From contig OY970153.1 in assembly GCA_963706385.1 (NCBI GenBank), forward strand, positions 3,175,483 through 3,239,482: a DNA stretch of 64,000 nt, given 5' to 3'. This stretch comes from Poindextera sp963706385. Lineage in GTDB: Bacteria > Pseudomonadota > Alphaproteobacteria > Caulobacterales > Caulobacteraceae. Shown here in pieces: positions 56,797-64,000 of the stretch. The translations under genes and the position numbers were made by a program. The notes under the pieces are model-generated. The model worked only from the letters and a program-made list of their open reading frames with translations. It did no database searches and had not been told where the DNA came from. Positions within the stretch are counted from its first letter, which is position 1, and each line of letters begins with the position of its first letter.

Positions 56797-57645
56797 TCAG
56801 CGCCGGGGCTCGCGCCCGCGGATCTTGTCGAAGCCCGCCTTGATGCCGGCGAAGCGGGCGTCGATGAGCGGTTCGAATTCGTTGTCGGTGAAGATGTAGG
56901 CCCAGTCTTCCTCGATGCCTTCGCGCACCAGGTCGCCCACGTACAGGGGGTCGATCCCGCCCGCGACGCGGTCGCGGATCGAGCTCAGCCACTCCGGCGT
57001 CCGCCCCTCCAGCGGCGTCGACGGAACCGCGCCGGTGAACCGTTCGGGCAGGTTGCGGACCGAATCGACGATCTGGGTGCGGATGAATCCCGGGCACAGC
57101 ACCGAGACCCCGATGCCCCGCGGCGCCAGTTCGACGCGCAAGCCTTCCGACAGCGCCATGACCCCGTACTTGGTCACGTTGTAGGCGTTGCCGCTGCCGG
57201 AGATCAGCCCGGCGATCGAGGCGGTGTTGACGATGTGGCCGCCCTTGCCGTGGCGTTCGATCAGCGGCCCGAAGATCTCGACCCCCCAGATCACCGCCAT
57301 CAGGTTGACGCCGATGGTCCAGCTCCACCCGGCGTCGGTCCAGGCGCCATACCCTCCGCCGCCGGTGACGCCTGCGTTGTTGTGCACGATGTGGACCTCG
57401 CCGTAGCGGGCGAGGGTCGCCTCCGCCGCGGCCCGCAGCTCGGCCTTGATCGAGACGTCCGCGCGCACGCCGTCGATGTCGGCGTTGGTGCGTTTGAGAC
57501 CGGCCACCGCCGTCTCCAGCGCCGCCTCCTCGATGTCGCACAGCATGACCTTGACCCCGGCCTGCGCCAGGCGCGTGGCGACGCCCAGGCCGATCCCGGA
57601 CGCCGCGCCCGTGACGAACGCGGTCTTTCCCGCCAAGTCCTTCAT
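56797..57645 (-). CDS. SDR-family oxidoreductase
   Basis: A 282-residue classical SDR. The cofactor motif is VTGAASGIGLGVA; HNNAGVTGGGGYG is the NNAG element. The catalytic Ser is in NTASIAGLISG and Tyr/Lys in YNVTKYGVMAL. GFIRTQIVDS follows the active site. Asp after beta-2 (LCDIEEAALE) suggests NAD preference. The substrate is unknown. The start is the ATG at 57645, after AGGAACGGTGA. It is not in an obvious operon. Confidence 0.92.
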   Translation of the reverse strand: MKDLAGKTAFVTGAASGIGLGVATRLAQAGVKVMLCDIEEAALETAVAGLKRTNADIDGVRADVSIKAELRAAAEATLARYGEVHIVHNNAGVTGGGGYGAWTDAGWSWTIGVNLMAVIWGVEIFGPLIERHGKGGHIVNTASIAGLISGSGNAYNVTKYGVMALSEGLRVELAPRGIGVSVLCPGFIRTQIVDSVRNLPERFTGAVPSTPLEGRTPEWLSSIRDRVAGGIDPLYVGDLVREGIEEDWAYIFTDNEFEPLIDARFAGIKAGFDKIRGREPRR

Positions 57646-57862
57646 TCACCGTTCCTCCGCCTGGAGCGCTCTCGAGGGCGCCTTGATGATGTTTGAGCCG
57701 TCTTCGCGGGCGCCGGTTCGGCGATACCGCGATCCAAGGGTTAAACCACAAAGGGAAGGGGGCGACAGCCACTGATGGAGCTCGAGGTTCCATGGCGGTC
57801 GTCGCGCTATGTCAGCAATGCGGTGGGGGAGCGGACGTCGACAGTTGTCTGCCAGGTCGCCC

Positions 57863-58087
57863 CTAAAGACGCCGCGCCAAAGCCCAGTAAACGCCGAACG
57901 CCAGCGCGGCCGGACCCCCATAGGCCGCCGCAAACAGCCAAGGTGAAGGCTCGGCGATGGCTGAGGAAATGGCCGCCCCGGTCGCCACGACTCCGAAGAT
58001 GGCGATAGCGAAGGCGGCCATCGTGGCCAACTCGCTCGGAATGCGCCGTATCAGGGACCAAACGATTTGCTTCGGCGCGTCCGCCAC
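57863..58087 (-). CDS. Small two-helix membrane protein, hypothetical
   Basis: A 74-residue protein with GTG start at 58087, preceded by GAGGAGGAGCGCC, a strong ribosome site. The N-terminus is basic (ADAPKQIVWSLIRRIPSEL). Two hydrophobic helices follow (ATMAAFAIAIFGVVATGAA and WLFAAAYGGPAALAFGVYW). No family recognised. The longer frame to 58210 has no good start and is not preferred. Confidence 0.6.
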   Translation of the reverse strand: MADAPKQIVWSLIRRIPSELATMAAFAIAIFGVVATGAAISSAIAEPSPWLFAAAYGGPAALAFGVYWALARRL

Positions 58088-58407
58088 GGCGCTCCTCCTC
58101 TCAACCGGCTGGTCTCTGCTTCCGCCAACCGAACAGACGATCACAGTCTGTTTCATGGTCGCGCCCAAAGCAACCTGCCCATGGCACGCCCAATCGTTCC
58201 GGTTCGTCATCGATTGAAAGTCCGAATTGGGTGGCGAGCGGACTGAGGTCGGCTAAGTTCGCTCCATGAGGCTCATCCCAGGCGTCTTCGTCACGCTCGA
58301 TCTTTGTCGCCCGATCTTCGCGGAGGCGGCTGAGGCGCCGGTTGGAGCGGGTGACCTGACCGCCCCTTCCTAGCGGACCTCGCCGGTTGAACTAAGGAGA
58401 TTTGCGC
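58088..58407. other. Intergenic region with a possible short ORF
   Basis: About 320 bases. One small rightward frame, 58266-58373 (MRLIPGVFVTLDLCRPIFAE..., 35 residues), has a weak signal-peptide look but no ribosome site, so I do not call it a gene. No promoter is clear. Confidence 0.45.
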
Positions 58408-59322
58408 ATGGAGTTCCACTCGATCGCCTACGCCGTCGACGACCGGCGCGCGCTGATCACGCTCAACCGGCCGGAGCGGATGAACGCCATCGATCGACAC
58501 ATGCCGCGCGAGATCGCCCAGGCGGTGGCGCTGGCCAACGAGGACAACGACGTGCACGTCATCGTTCTGACGGGCGCCGGCAAGGGCTTCTGCGGCGGTT
58601 ACGACCTCATCGAGTACGCCGAACGGCGGACCGCGCCGCGGCCGGACGCGGCCCAGTCTCGACCCGAGCGCGCCAACGGCGAGCCCCTGCCCTGGGATCC
58701 GATGGCCGACTTCTACATGATGTCCCAGAACACCCGGGACTTCATGTCGCTCTGGCGCTCGTTCAAGCCCACCATCGCCCGGGTGCACGGGCCGGCGGTG
58801 GCCGGCGGCAGCGACATCGCGCTCTGCTGCGACATGATCGTGATGGCCGACGAGGCTCGCATCGGCTACCCGCCGGCCCGCGTCTGGGGCTGCCCGACGA
58901 CGGCCATGTGGGTCTATCGGCTGGGCGCGGAGAAGGCCAAGCGGATGCTGTTCACCGGCGACCTCGTCTACGGCCAGGAGGCGCTGAAGCTGGGCCTGGT
59001 GCTGGACAGCGTGCCGCTGGACGAACTGGACGCGCGGGTGGACCAGATCGCCGCACGTATCGAGGGCGTGCCGCGCAACCAGCTGATGATGCAGAAGCTG
59101 ATGATCAACCAAGCTTACGAGAACATGGGCCTAGCCTCGACCCAGATAATGGCGACCTTCTTCGACGGTGTCACCCGCCACTCGCCCGAGGGCGTCTGGT
59201 TCAAGGAGGAGGCCGAGCGCGCGGGCTTCAAGGCCGCGATCGCGATCCGCGATGGAGGCGAGCCCATCGCCGAGGGCTGGAGCCGACCGTTCCGCTCGAC
59301 GTTCGGGCCGTATCGCCCGTAG
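58408..59322 (+). CDS. Enoyl-CoA hydratase/isomerase (crotonase) family protein
   Basis: A 304-residue crotonase-fold enzyme. ITLNRPERMNAID opens the fold. The first oxyanion segment is GKGFCGGYDLIEYAE and the second is VHGPAVAGGSDIALCCDMIV. The hydratase-type catalytic Glu of the second site is not evident; IGYPPARVWGCP takes that position, so it may be an isomerase, hydrolase or another crotonase activity. The ATG at 58408 follows AAGGAGA by seven bases. An insert of about 35 residues after the first motif makes it longer than standard ECH. Confidence 0.9.
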   Translation: MEFHSIAYAVDDRRALITLNRPERMNAIDRHMPREIAQAVALANEDNDVHVIVLTGAGKGFCGGYDLIEYAERRTAPRPDAAQSRPERANGEPLPWDPMADFYMMSQNTRDFMSLWRSFKPTIARVHGPAVAGGSDIALCCDMIVMADEARIGYPPARVWGCPTTAMWVYRLGAEKAKRMLFTGDLVYGQEALKLGLVLDSVPLDELDARVDQIAARIEGVPRNQLMMQKLMINQAYENMGLASTQIMATFFDGVTRHSPEGVWFKEEAERAGFKAAIAIRDGGEPIAEGWSRPFRSTFGPYRP

Positions 59323-59437
59323 GGCCTCTTCACTCAAACCCTCAGGAGCGTTTGTGCCGGTGTGGGTGGAATGCGGAAGTTGGCGCCAGACCCGTCAAAT
59401 GACTGATGCTGGTGGTGGGCTCAAAGCGGACGCATGG

Positions 59438-59908
59438 TCACAGCTTCGAGATATCCAGGCGCGCCAAGCGTTCGCGACGCGCCGCATAACGATCGCCCAA
59501 CGCGGCGGTGGTCAGGAACGTGCTGAGGAGTTGTTCAGCCGTCGTGGCATCGACTGTGTCGGCCCCAATAGCCAGCATGTTGGCGTCGCCGTGTTCTCTG
59601 GCCAGTGCGGCTTCACTCGCAGTGTGAAGCAATGTCGAACGCATGAAAGGAAAGCGGTTGGATGTGATCGCCATCATCTGGCCGCTTCCGCAAATTCCGA
59701 CGGCGAAATCTGCTCTTCCGTGTTTGATCTCGGCGACCAGCGCAAGAGCATAGTCCATCGCATCAACCCGTTCCGCCGCGCTGTCCGTACCGCAGTCTCG
59801 GACTGCATAGTCATGGGCGCGCAGCCACATTTTAAGGTGCTCTTTCAGAGGAAAACCTCTGTGGTCAGCGGCGATCGCGATCGGCTTGGCGATAAGTCTG
59901 CAGTTCAT
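59438..59908 (-). CDS. RpiB/LacA/LacB-family sugar-phosphate isomerase
   Basis: A 156-residue protein. AIAADHRGFPLKEHLKMWL is the phosphate/substrate-binding start. GICGSGQMMAITSNR carries the catalytic Cys73 and the anion-hole loop, and ALAREHGDANMLAIGAD matches the RpiB signature. It would interconvert aldose and ketose phosphates (ribose-5-phosphate or an analogue such as allose or galactose-6-phosphate). Base composition is lower in GC than in neighbours, which suggests transfer. It stands alone, without sugar-transport genes. Confidence 0.9.
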   Translation of the reverse strand: MNCRLIAKPIAIAADHRGFPLKEHLKMWLRAHDYAVRDCGTDSAAERVDAMDYALALVAEIKHGRADFAVGICGSGQMMAITSNRFPFMRSTLLHTASEAALAREHGDANMLAIGADTVDATTAEQLLSTFLTTAALGDRYAARRERLARLDISKL

Positions 59909-60079
59909 GATTTCAACTTAGCGCGCTGTGCGAGGGGAACAACTTCTCTTTGGTCGGCACGTCCGCTCCCAGCGCAGTCCTAAGTCCGCGAGCTAGCCGC
60001 TGGTCCTCGGTGTCGGCTGGGCCTATGTCAGGCTGATGCCGCCCGTCCCTTCGCCCGCTTTCGCCTTGGCCGCCGTCGC

Positions 60080-60493
60080 ATGAGCGAACCTCGGCCCACG
60101 CCCTGCGCGGGTGTCGTCTGCCTGCGCGGCGATGAGGTGCTGCTGATCCGCCGCGGCAAGCCGCCCCGGATGGGCCAGTGGAGCATTCCCGGGGGTCGCA
60201 TGGAGATGGGCGAGACCGCCGCCCAGGCCGCCTTGCGCGAACTGGCCGAGGAGACCGGCGTGGCCGCCGAGTTGGTGGGCCTGATCGACGTGGTGGACCA
60301 CTTCGGCGAAACCGGCCAACTGGTGCTGATCGACTATGCCGCGCGCTGGGTGGCGGGCGAGCCGGTGGCCGGCGACGATGCGGCCGAGGCGCGGTTCTTC
60401 CCGCTCGCCGAGGCCCTGGGTCTGGTCGGCTGGAGCGAGACCCGGCGGGTGATCGCCGAGGCCGCCGCCCGATTTGCGCCGCCCGCGCCTTGA
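60080..60493 (+). CDS. NUDIX hydrolase
   Basis: A 137-residue NUDIX protein. The box is complete: GGRMEMGETAAQAALRELAEETGV (Gx5Ex7REUxEExGU). The start CAGVVCLRGDEVLLIRRGKPP and the SIPGG strand resemble ADP-ribose pyrophosphatase- or MutT-type enzymes that hydrolyse nucleoside diphosphates linked to another group. The substrate is not defined. The ATG is at 60080; the next gene follows after 57 bp. Confidence 0.92.
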   Translation: MSEPRPTPCAGVVCLRGDEVLLIRRGKPPRMGQWSIPGGRMEMGETAAQAALRELAEETGVAAELVGLIDVVDHFGETGQLVLIDYAARWVAGEPVAGDDAAEARFFPLAEALGLVGWSETRRVIAEAAARFAPPAP

Positions 60494-60550
60494 CGCGGCC
60501 GGGCAAACCGGCTTGTCAGGACGAACAATCGTTTGAATCGGAGGAAAGCC

Positions 60551-61333
60551 ATGGCCTACGCGCCGTTCGACCTGAAGGGCAAGGTGGCGCTGGTCACCGG
60601 CGGCAATCGCGGCATCGGCCTGGGCATGGCCGAGGCGATGGCCCAGGCGGGCGCGGACATCGTGATCTGGGGCCGCAGCGCCAACCTGAATCTTGAAGCC
60701 GAAGGCAAGCTGACCCGGTATGGCGTTCGGGTGCTGGCCCAGACCATCGACGTCGCCGACGAGCACGCGGTGAGCGCGGCGATGGCCGAGGCCGTGGTCG
60801 CCATGGGCCGCGTCGACACGGTGATCGCCAACGCCGGCATCGGCGGCGGCGCGCCCTCGTTCGCCGAATTCCCCACCGACACCTATCGCCGCGTCCTGTC
60901 GGTGAACCTGGACGGGGTGTTCTTCACCCTGCGCGAGGCCTGCAAGCACATGGTCGAGCGGGCCAAGGCCGGCGATCCGGGCGGCTCGCTGGTGGTCACC
61001 TCCTCGCTGTCGGCGATCGACGGCGCGGCGCGCAACGAGGCCTACGCCTCGACCAAGGGGGCGGTGATCTCGATGATGAAGGCCATCGCCGTCGAGCACG
61101 CGCGCTATGGCGTGCGGGCCAACGCCATCCTGCCCGGCTGGATCGCCACCGACATGACCACGGGCGCGCAAGGCAGCGAGGTGTTCACCTCCAAGGTCAT
61201 CAGCCGGGTGCCGTTCCGCCGCTGGGGCGAGCCGGAGGATTTCGGCGGCGTCGCCGTCTATCTGGCCTCGGACGCCTCGCGCTATCACACCGGCGACAGC
61301 TTCGTGATCGACGGCGGCTACGCGATTTTCTAA
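60551..61333 (+). CDS. SDR-family oxidoreductase
   Basis: A 260-residue classical SDR. The motif VTGGNRGIGLGMA binds cofactor, and an Arg after beta-2 (WGRSAN) suggests NADP. NAGIGGG is the NNAG variant. Catalytic Ser is in TSSLSAIDG and Tyr/Lys in YASTKGAVISM. The C-terminus GDSFVIDGGYAIF is typical. The ATG at 60551 follows CGGAGGAAAGCC. A 3-oxoacyl reductase- or sugar dehydrogenase-like role is possible. Confidence 0.92.
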   Translation: MAYAPFDLKGKVALVTGGNRGIGLGMAEAMAQAGADIVIWGRSANLNLEAEGKLTRYGVRVLAQTIDVADEHAVSAAMAEAVVAMGRVDTVIANAGIGGGAPSFAEFPTDTYRRVLSVNLDGVFFTLREACKHMVERAKAGDPGGSLVVTSSLSAIDGAARNEAYASTKGAVISMMKAIAVEHARYGVRANAILPGWIATDMTTGAQGSEVFTSKVISRVPFRRWGEPEDFGGVAVYLASDASRYHTGDSFVIDGGYAIF

Positions 61334-61508
61334 GCGCCGCGCCCTGAGTTATTTCGCCGCGGGCTCGCGCCTTGATTGCCCCGCGGCCGCCTTGGTTCGG
61401 TCACACCCGCCGACCAGCCTCGCCTCAAGGCCGCACGAAGGGGAATCAGCGCCGATACGGGCTGAGCCCCCAGGCGGCGGCCTGATCGGGGTCGGAGCCG
61501 AGGGCGGC

Positions 61509-62312
61509 ATGGGCGGTCGGCGGATCAGCGCTTATTCGGCCATCGGGCGCCTGGAGGGCGTCTGTCCGCATTGCCGCGCCGAGCTGGACGCCTGGCCGGC
61601 GCGATCGGGTCCCTGCGCGCGGTGCGGCGGCGAGATCCTGGTGCGCAGCCGTCCGCTCGACCGCGAACGAGTGCTGGTCACCGAGGCGGAGGCCCAGGCG
61701 CTCGAGGACCAGTGGGAGCTCTATCGCGAACGCGGCGGCGGCTCGCCGCTGCGGCCGCTGCTGAACGAGGATGAGCTGGAGGCCGAGCACGCCCAGCTTC
61801 GCATCCGGTTCGGGCGCGAGCCCTGCGCGTTCGAGGTCGCCGCCTCGCTGATCTCGCACCGCGCGTTCGAGCACATGCGGCGCTTGGAGCTGGGCGGATT
61901 TCGCGACTTCGGCCTGGCGCGGGCCTCGCTGCTGGACCAGCAGGGGCGGGCCGAGGAGGCCTTGGCCGGCTATCTCGGGGTCTGCTTCCTCGACCTGAAC
62001 GGCGCGCGGAATCCGCCTCGGCAAGGCGTGGATGGCGCGGCGGTGCGTTCGCTCGACGCGGCCAACGGCTTCGCGCCGGACCACGCCTTCCTGGCCCCGC
62101 CGGTGATCGCCCGCTGCGTGCAGATCATCGCGGTGCTGGACCTCGACGAGGACGCCGCGCGCGCCTGCCTCACCGCCTTCGTCGAGCGCCACTACCGCAC
62201 CCTGCGCGCCCCGCGCCGGCCGCACGAGGTCTGGCCGGACCTGGGCGAGGCGATCTTCGGGGCCGGATTGGCGGGTTACCGCAGCCCCAGCGCCTCGCTC
62301 ACCGCCCCATAG
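61509..62312 (+). CDS. Zinc-ribbon hypothetical protein
   Basis: A 267-residue soluble protein. Near the N-terminus, two CxxC pairs (GVCPHCRAEL and GPCARCGGEI) form a zinc ribbon. The rest is helical and acidic (EDQWELYRERGGG, HRAFEHMRRLELGGFRDFG, LVRASLLDQQGRAEEAL-like TPR segment). I do not recognise a named family. The start is the ATG at 61509; the frame is open to 61392 without a better ribosome site. Its 3' end overlaps the convergent alanine dehydrogenase gene by 37 bp. Confidence 0.75.
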   Translation: MGGRRISAYSAIGRLEGVCPHCRAELDAWPARSGPCARCGGEILVRSRPLDRERVLVTEAEAQALEDQWELYRERGGGSPLRPLLNEDELEAEHAQLRIRFGREPCAFEVAASLISHRAFEHMRRLELGGFRDFGLARASLLDQQGRAEEALAGYLGVCFLDLNGARNPPRQGVDGAAVRSLDAANGFAPDHAFLAPPVIARCVQIIAVLDLDEDAARACLTAFVERHYRTLRAPRRPHEVWPDLGEAIFGAGLAGYRSPSASLTAP

Positions 62313-63364
62313 GTGATGTGGCCGGCCTTGACGTTGAGCCCGGCGGCGAAGCCGGGATCGTCGGCGAAGGCCTGGTCGACCCCCTTGTTGGCCAGGGCCA
62401 GCAGATAGGGCGCGGTGGCCGCGCCGAGCGCATAGGTCGAGGTCAGCGGCGCGGCGCCGGGCATATTGGCGACGCAATAGTGGATCACTCCGTCGACCAC
62501 GAAGGTCGGATCGGCGTGGGTGGTCGGTCGGCTGGTCTCGAAACAGCCGCCCTGGTCGATGGCCACGTCCACCAAGACCGCGCCGTTCTTCATCTTTTCC
62601 AGGTCCGCCCGCTTGACCAGCTTGGGCGCCGCCGCGCCGGGGATCAGCACGCAGCCGATCACCAGGTCCGCCTCGATCACCGCCGCGCGCACCGCGTCCG
62701 GGGTGGAAAAGGCGGTCTTCAGCCGGCCGCCGAACTGGTCGTCCAACTCCTCCAGCCGCGGGGCGGAGATGTCGAACAAGGTCACGTCCGCGCGGTGGCC
62801 GATGGCCATTTCGGCGGCGTGCTTGCCCGCCACGCCGCCGCCCAGGATCACCACCTTGGCCGGCAAGACGCCGGGCGCGCCGCCCAGCAGCATGCCGCGC
62901 CCGCCCGCGGGCCGCAGCAGGCAGGCCGCGCCCACGTCCACCGCCATGCGGCCGGCGACCTGGCTCATTGGGGCCAACAGCGGCAGACCGCCGGTCCTGC
63001 CCACGATGGTCTCATAGGCGATGGCGGTGCAGCCCGAGGCCATCAGCCCCTCGGCCTGGTGGCGATCGGCGGCCAGGTGCAGATAGGTGAACAGGGTGTG
63101 GCGGGGCTTCAGCCGCGCGATCTCGACCGCTTGCGGCTCCTTGACCTTGACGATCAGGTCGACCGCCTCAAACACCGCGTCGGCGTCGGCCAGCACCACG
63201 GCCCCGGCCTCGGCGTAGGCCTTATCGTCCAGGCCGACGCCCGCGCCGGCGCCGGCCTCGACGAACACCTCATGGCCGTCCAGCACCAGATGATGGACCA
63301 CGCCGGGCGTCGCCGCGACCCGGAATTCGAGGGTCTTGATCTCCTTGGGAACGCCGATGCGCAT
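62276..63364 (-). CDS. ald: Alanine dehydrogenase
   Basis: A 362-residue NAD-dependent enzyme converting L-alanine to pyruvate and ammonia. MRIGVPKEIKTLEFRVAATP is the family start. The catalytic Lys is in IVKVKEPQ and His in TYLHLAAD. The nucleotide fold is VVILGGGVAGKHAAEMA, and PTTHADPTFVVDGVIHYCVANMPGA is the conserved late block. It is divergent from an Lrp/AsnC gene 132 bp away, a common arrangement in which the Lrp-type protein activates ald in response to alanine. Confidence 0.95.
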   Translation of the reverse strand: MRIGVPKEIKTLEFRVAATPGVVHHLVLDGHEVFVEAGAGAGVGLDDKAYAEAGAVVLADADAVFEAVDLIVKVKEPQAVEIARLKPRHTLFTYLHLAADRHQAEGLMASGCTAIAYETIVGRTGGLPLLAPMSQVAGRMAVDVGAACLLRPAGGRGMLLGGAPGVLPAKVVILGGGVAGKHAAEMAIGHRADVTLFDISAPRLEELDDQFGGRLKTAFSTPDAVRAAVIEADLVIGCVLIPGAAAPKLVKRADLEKMKNGAVLVDVAIDQGGCFETSRPTTHADPTFVVDGVIHYCVANMPGAAPLTSTYALGAATAPYLLALANKGVDQAFADDPGFAAGLNVKAGHITYGAVSEALGLR

Positions 63365-63464
63365 GAGCCTCTCCCGAGTTTCAACGTGACGCGATCATAG
63401 GCCCGCGCGCGCGGCGGCGGGCTTCAAAAGCGGGGGATCGAGGCGGCCGGTTTGGCGGGAACTT

Positions 63465-63496
63465 GCATTTTTTAGAAAATATCGAAATATTCTGTG
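63465..63496. promoter_or_regulatory. AT-rich ald/Lrp divergent control region
   Basis: TTTTTTAGAAAATATCGAAATATTCTG contrasts with the GC-rich surroundings and contains the partial palindrome AGAAaATAT-CGA-AATATTCT. It is a likely binding site for the Lrp/AsnC protein encoded next to it. Confidence 0.55.
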
Positions 63497-63970
63497 ATGA
63501 ATCTCGACCGGACCGATCTTATTCTGCTGCGCGCGCTGCAACGCGACGGCCGCGCCACCAACGTCGAGCTGGCCCAGCTGGCCGGCCTTTCGGAATCGAG
63601 CTGCCTGCGACGCGTGCGCCAGCTCGAGGCCAGCGGCGCGATCGAGCGCTATGCCGCGATCGTCAGCCAGCAGGCGGTCGGCCTGCCGTTGAACATCTTC
63701 GTCACCATCACCCTGGACTCGCAGTCCGAGGCCTCGCTGCGGGCGTTCGAGCGGGAGATCGCCTCCACGCCCGAGGTGATGGAATGCTATCTGATGACCG
63801 GCTCGGCCGACTATCTGGTGCGCATCGTGGCGCGCGACGTCGACGATCTGGAGCGGATCCACTCCATGCGCCTGACCCGCCTGGCGGGCGTGGCGCGGGT
63901 GACCTCATCGATCGCCATGCGCCAGGTGGTGCGCCGGCCGGAACTGCCGATCAGCCAGCCGCGGGCCTAG
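63497..63970 (+). CDS. Lrp/AsnC-family transcriptional regulator
   Basis: A 157-residue regulator. An N-terminal winged helix-turn-helix (LDRTDLILLRALQRDGRATN, LAGLSESSCLRRVRQLEASG) is followed by the RAM/AsnC ligand domain (FVTITLDSQSEASLRAFERE, YLMTGSADYLVRIVARDVDD). It probably senses an amino acid, most likely alanine, and controls ald. The ATG at 63497 is preferred to the GTG at 63494. It lies very close to the AT-rich control region, so autoregulation is likely. Confidence 0.93.
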   Translation: MNLDRTDLILLRALQRDGRATNVELAQLAGLSESSCLRRVRQLEASGAIERYAAIVSQQAVGLPLNIFVTITLDSQSEASLRAFEREIASTPEVMECYLMTGSADYLVRIVARDVDDLERIHSMRLTRLAGVARVTSSIAMRQVVRRPELPISQPRA

Positions 63971-64000
63971 AACTTGTACGACGCCGACAGGCCGATCGTG
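63967..64000 (-). CDS. C-terminus of a probable outer-membrane beta-barrel protein (partial)
   Basis: Read leftward, the last bases encode TIGLSASYKF followed by TAG at 63969-63967. A terminal Phe after alternating hydrophobic residues is the assembly signal of outer-membrane barrels such as TonB-dependent receptors. Only about ten codons are visible. The stop overlaps the stop of the Lrp gene. Confidence 0.55.
   Translation of the reverse strand, partial: TIGLSASYKF

Noticed and set aside
58266..58373. 35-residue ORF upstream of the crotonase gene
   Set aside because: No ribosome site and only a weak signal-like start.

Overview
The window looks like a chromosomal segment of a GC-rich alphaproteobacterium, most likely of the family Caulobacteraceae (Caulobacter/Phenylobacterium type). 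The main reasons are a recognisable holdfast-anchor cluster (hfaA-hfaB-hfaD), a 16S-tRNA-Ile-tRNA-Ala-23S-5S-tRNA-fMet operon of alphaproteobacterial type, the strong GC bias of nearly all genes, and a gene set rich in lipid, terpenoid and acyl-CoA catabolism.

Layout. 1-16 kb: a CoA-transferase (cut by the left edge), a dienelactone hydrolase, a PAS-PAS-histidine kinase-receiver hybrid, an unusual two-repeat SWEET-like membrane protein, a YeiH-type exporter, a secreted M28 peptidase, an APH-family kinase with a probable 3' frameshift, an omega-amino acid:pyruvate aminotransferase, a MoxR-ATPase/CoxE-VWA pair and a DHA2 drug-exporter-like MFS protein. 15.8-17 kb: a less GC-rich patch with a GFA-family gene, bracketed by imperfect 47-bp direct repeats. 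17-24 kb: a co-directional catabolic block (AtuA-like protein, SDR, HMG-CoA-synthase-like/OB-fold fusion, SCP2-type thiolase, then a haloalkane-dehalogenase-like hydrolase). 24-33 kb: VOC protein, 2-hydroxyacid dehydrogenase, PAS protein, a Cys/Pro-rich exported protein, an M16 metallopeptidase lipoprotein and hfaABD, in which hfaD and the 5' end of hfaB each seem to carry one extra base. 33-34.5 kb: a rhomboid protease and a CBS-pair protein. 34.5-40.4 kb: the complete rRNA operon with promoter, boxA and terminator. 40.4-48 kb: thioredoxin-like protein, TSUP exporter, AAHS-type MFS, thiolase, RlmJ, a repeat-containing membrane protein, DUF4112, a CMD/SDR pair. 48-49.6 kb: an AT-rich patch with a foreign-looking glycosyltransferase and a 49-residue membrane peptide behind two matched operators. 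49.7-64 kb: nitronate monooxygenase, acyl-CoA dehydrogenase, cytochrome b561, TsaC/Sua5, an FAD oxidoreductase with an IS5-family element inserted at its stop codon, SDRs, crotonase, RpiB-like isomerase, NUDIX, a zinc-ribbon protein, and alanine dehydrogenase with a divergent Lrp/AsnC regulator. The last bases are the tail of what is probably an outer-membrane beta-barrel gene.

How it fits together. Many genes (CoA-transferase, two thiolases, crotonase, acyl-CoA dehydrogenase, several SDRs, AtuA, hydroxyacid and hydroxyglutarate-type dehydrogenases) act on CoA thioesters or hydroxy acids. This suggests an organism that grows on lipids, terpenoids, steroids or aromatics. The hfa cluster implies attachment by a polar holdfast, if the reading-frame breaks are sequencing errors rather than real. 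Mobile DNA is sparse: one IS, one CTAG-flanked hairpin element and a few dispersed inverted repeats.
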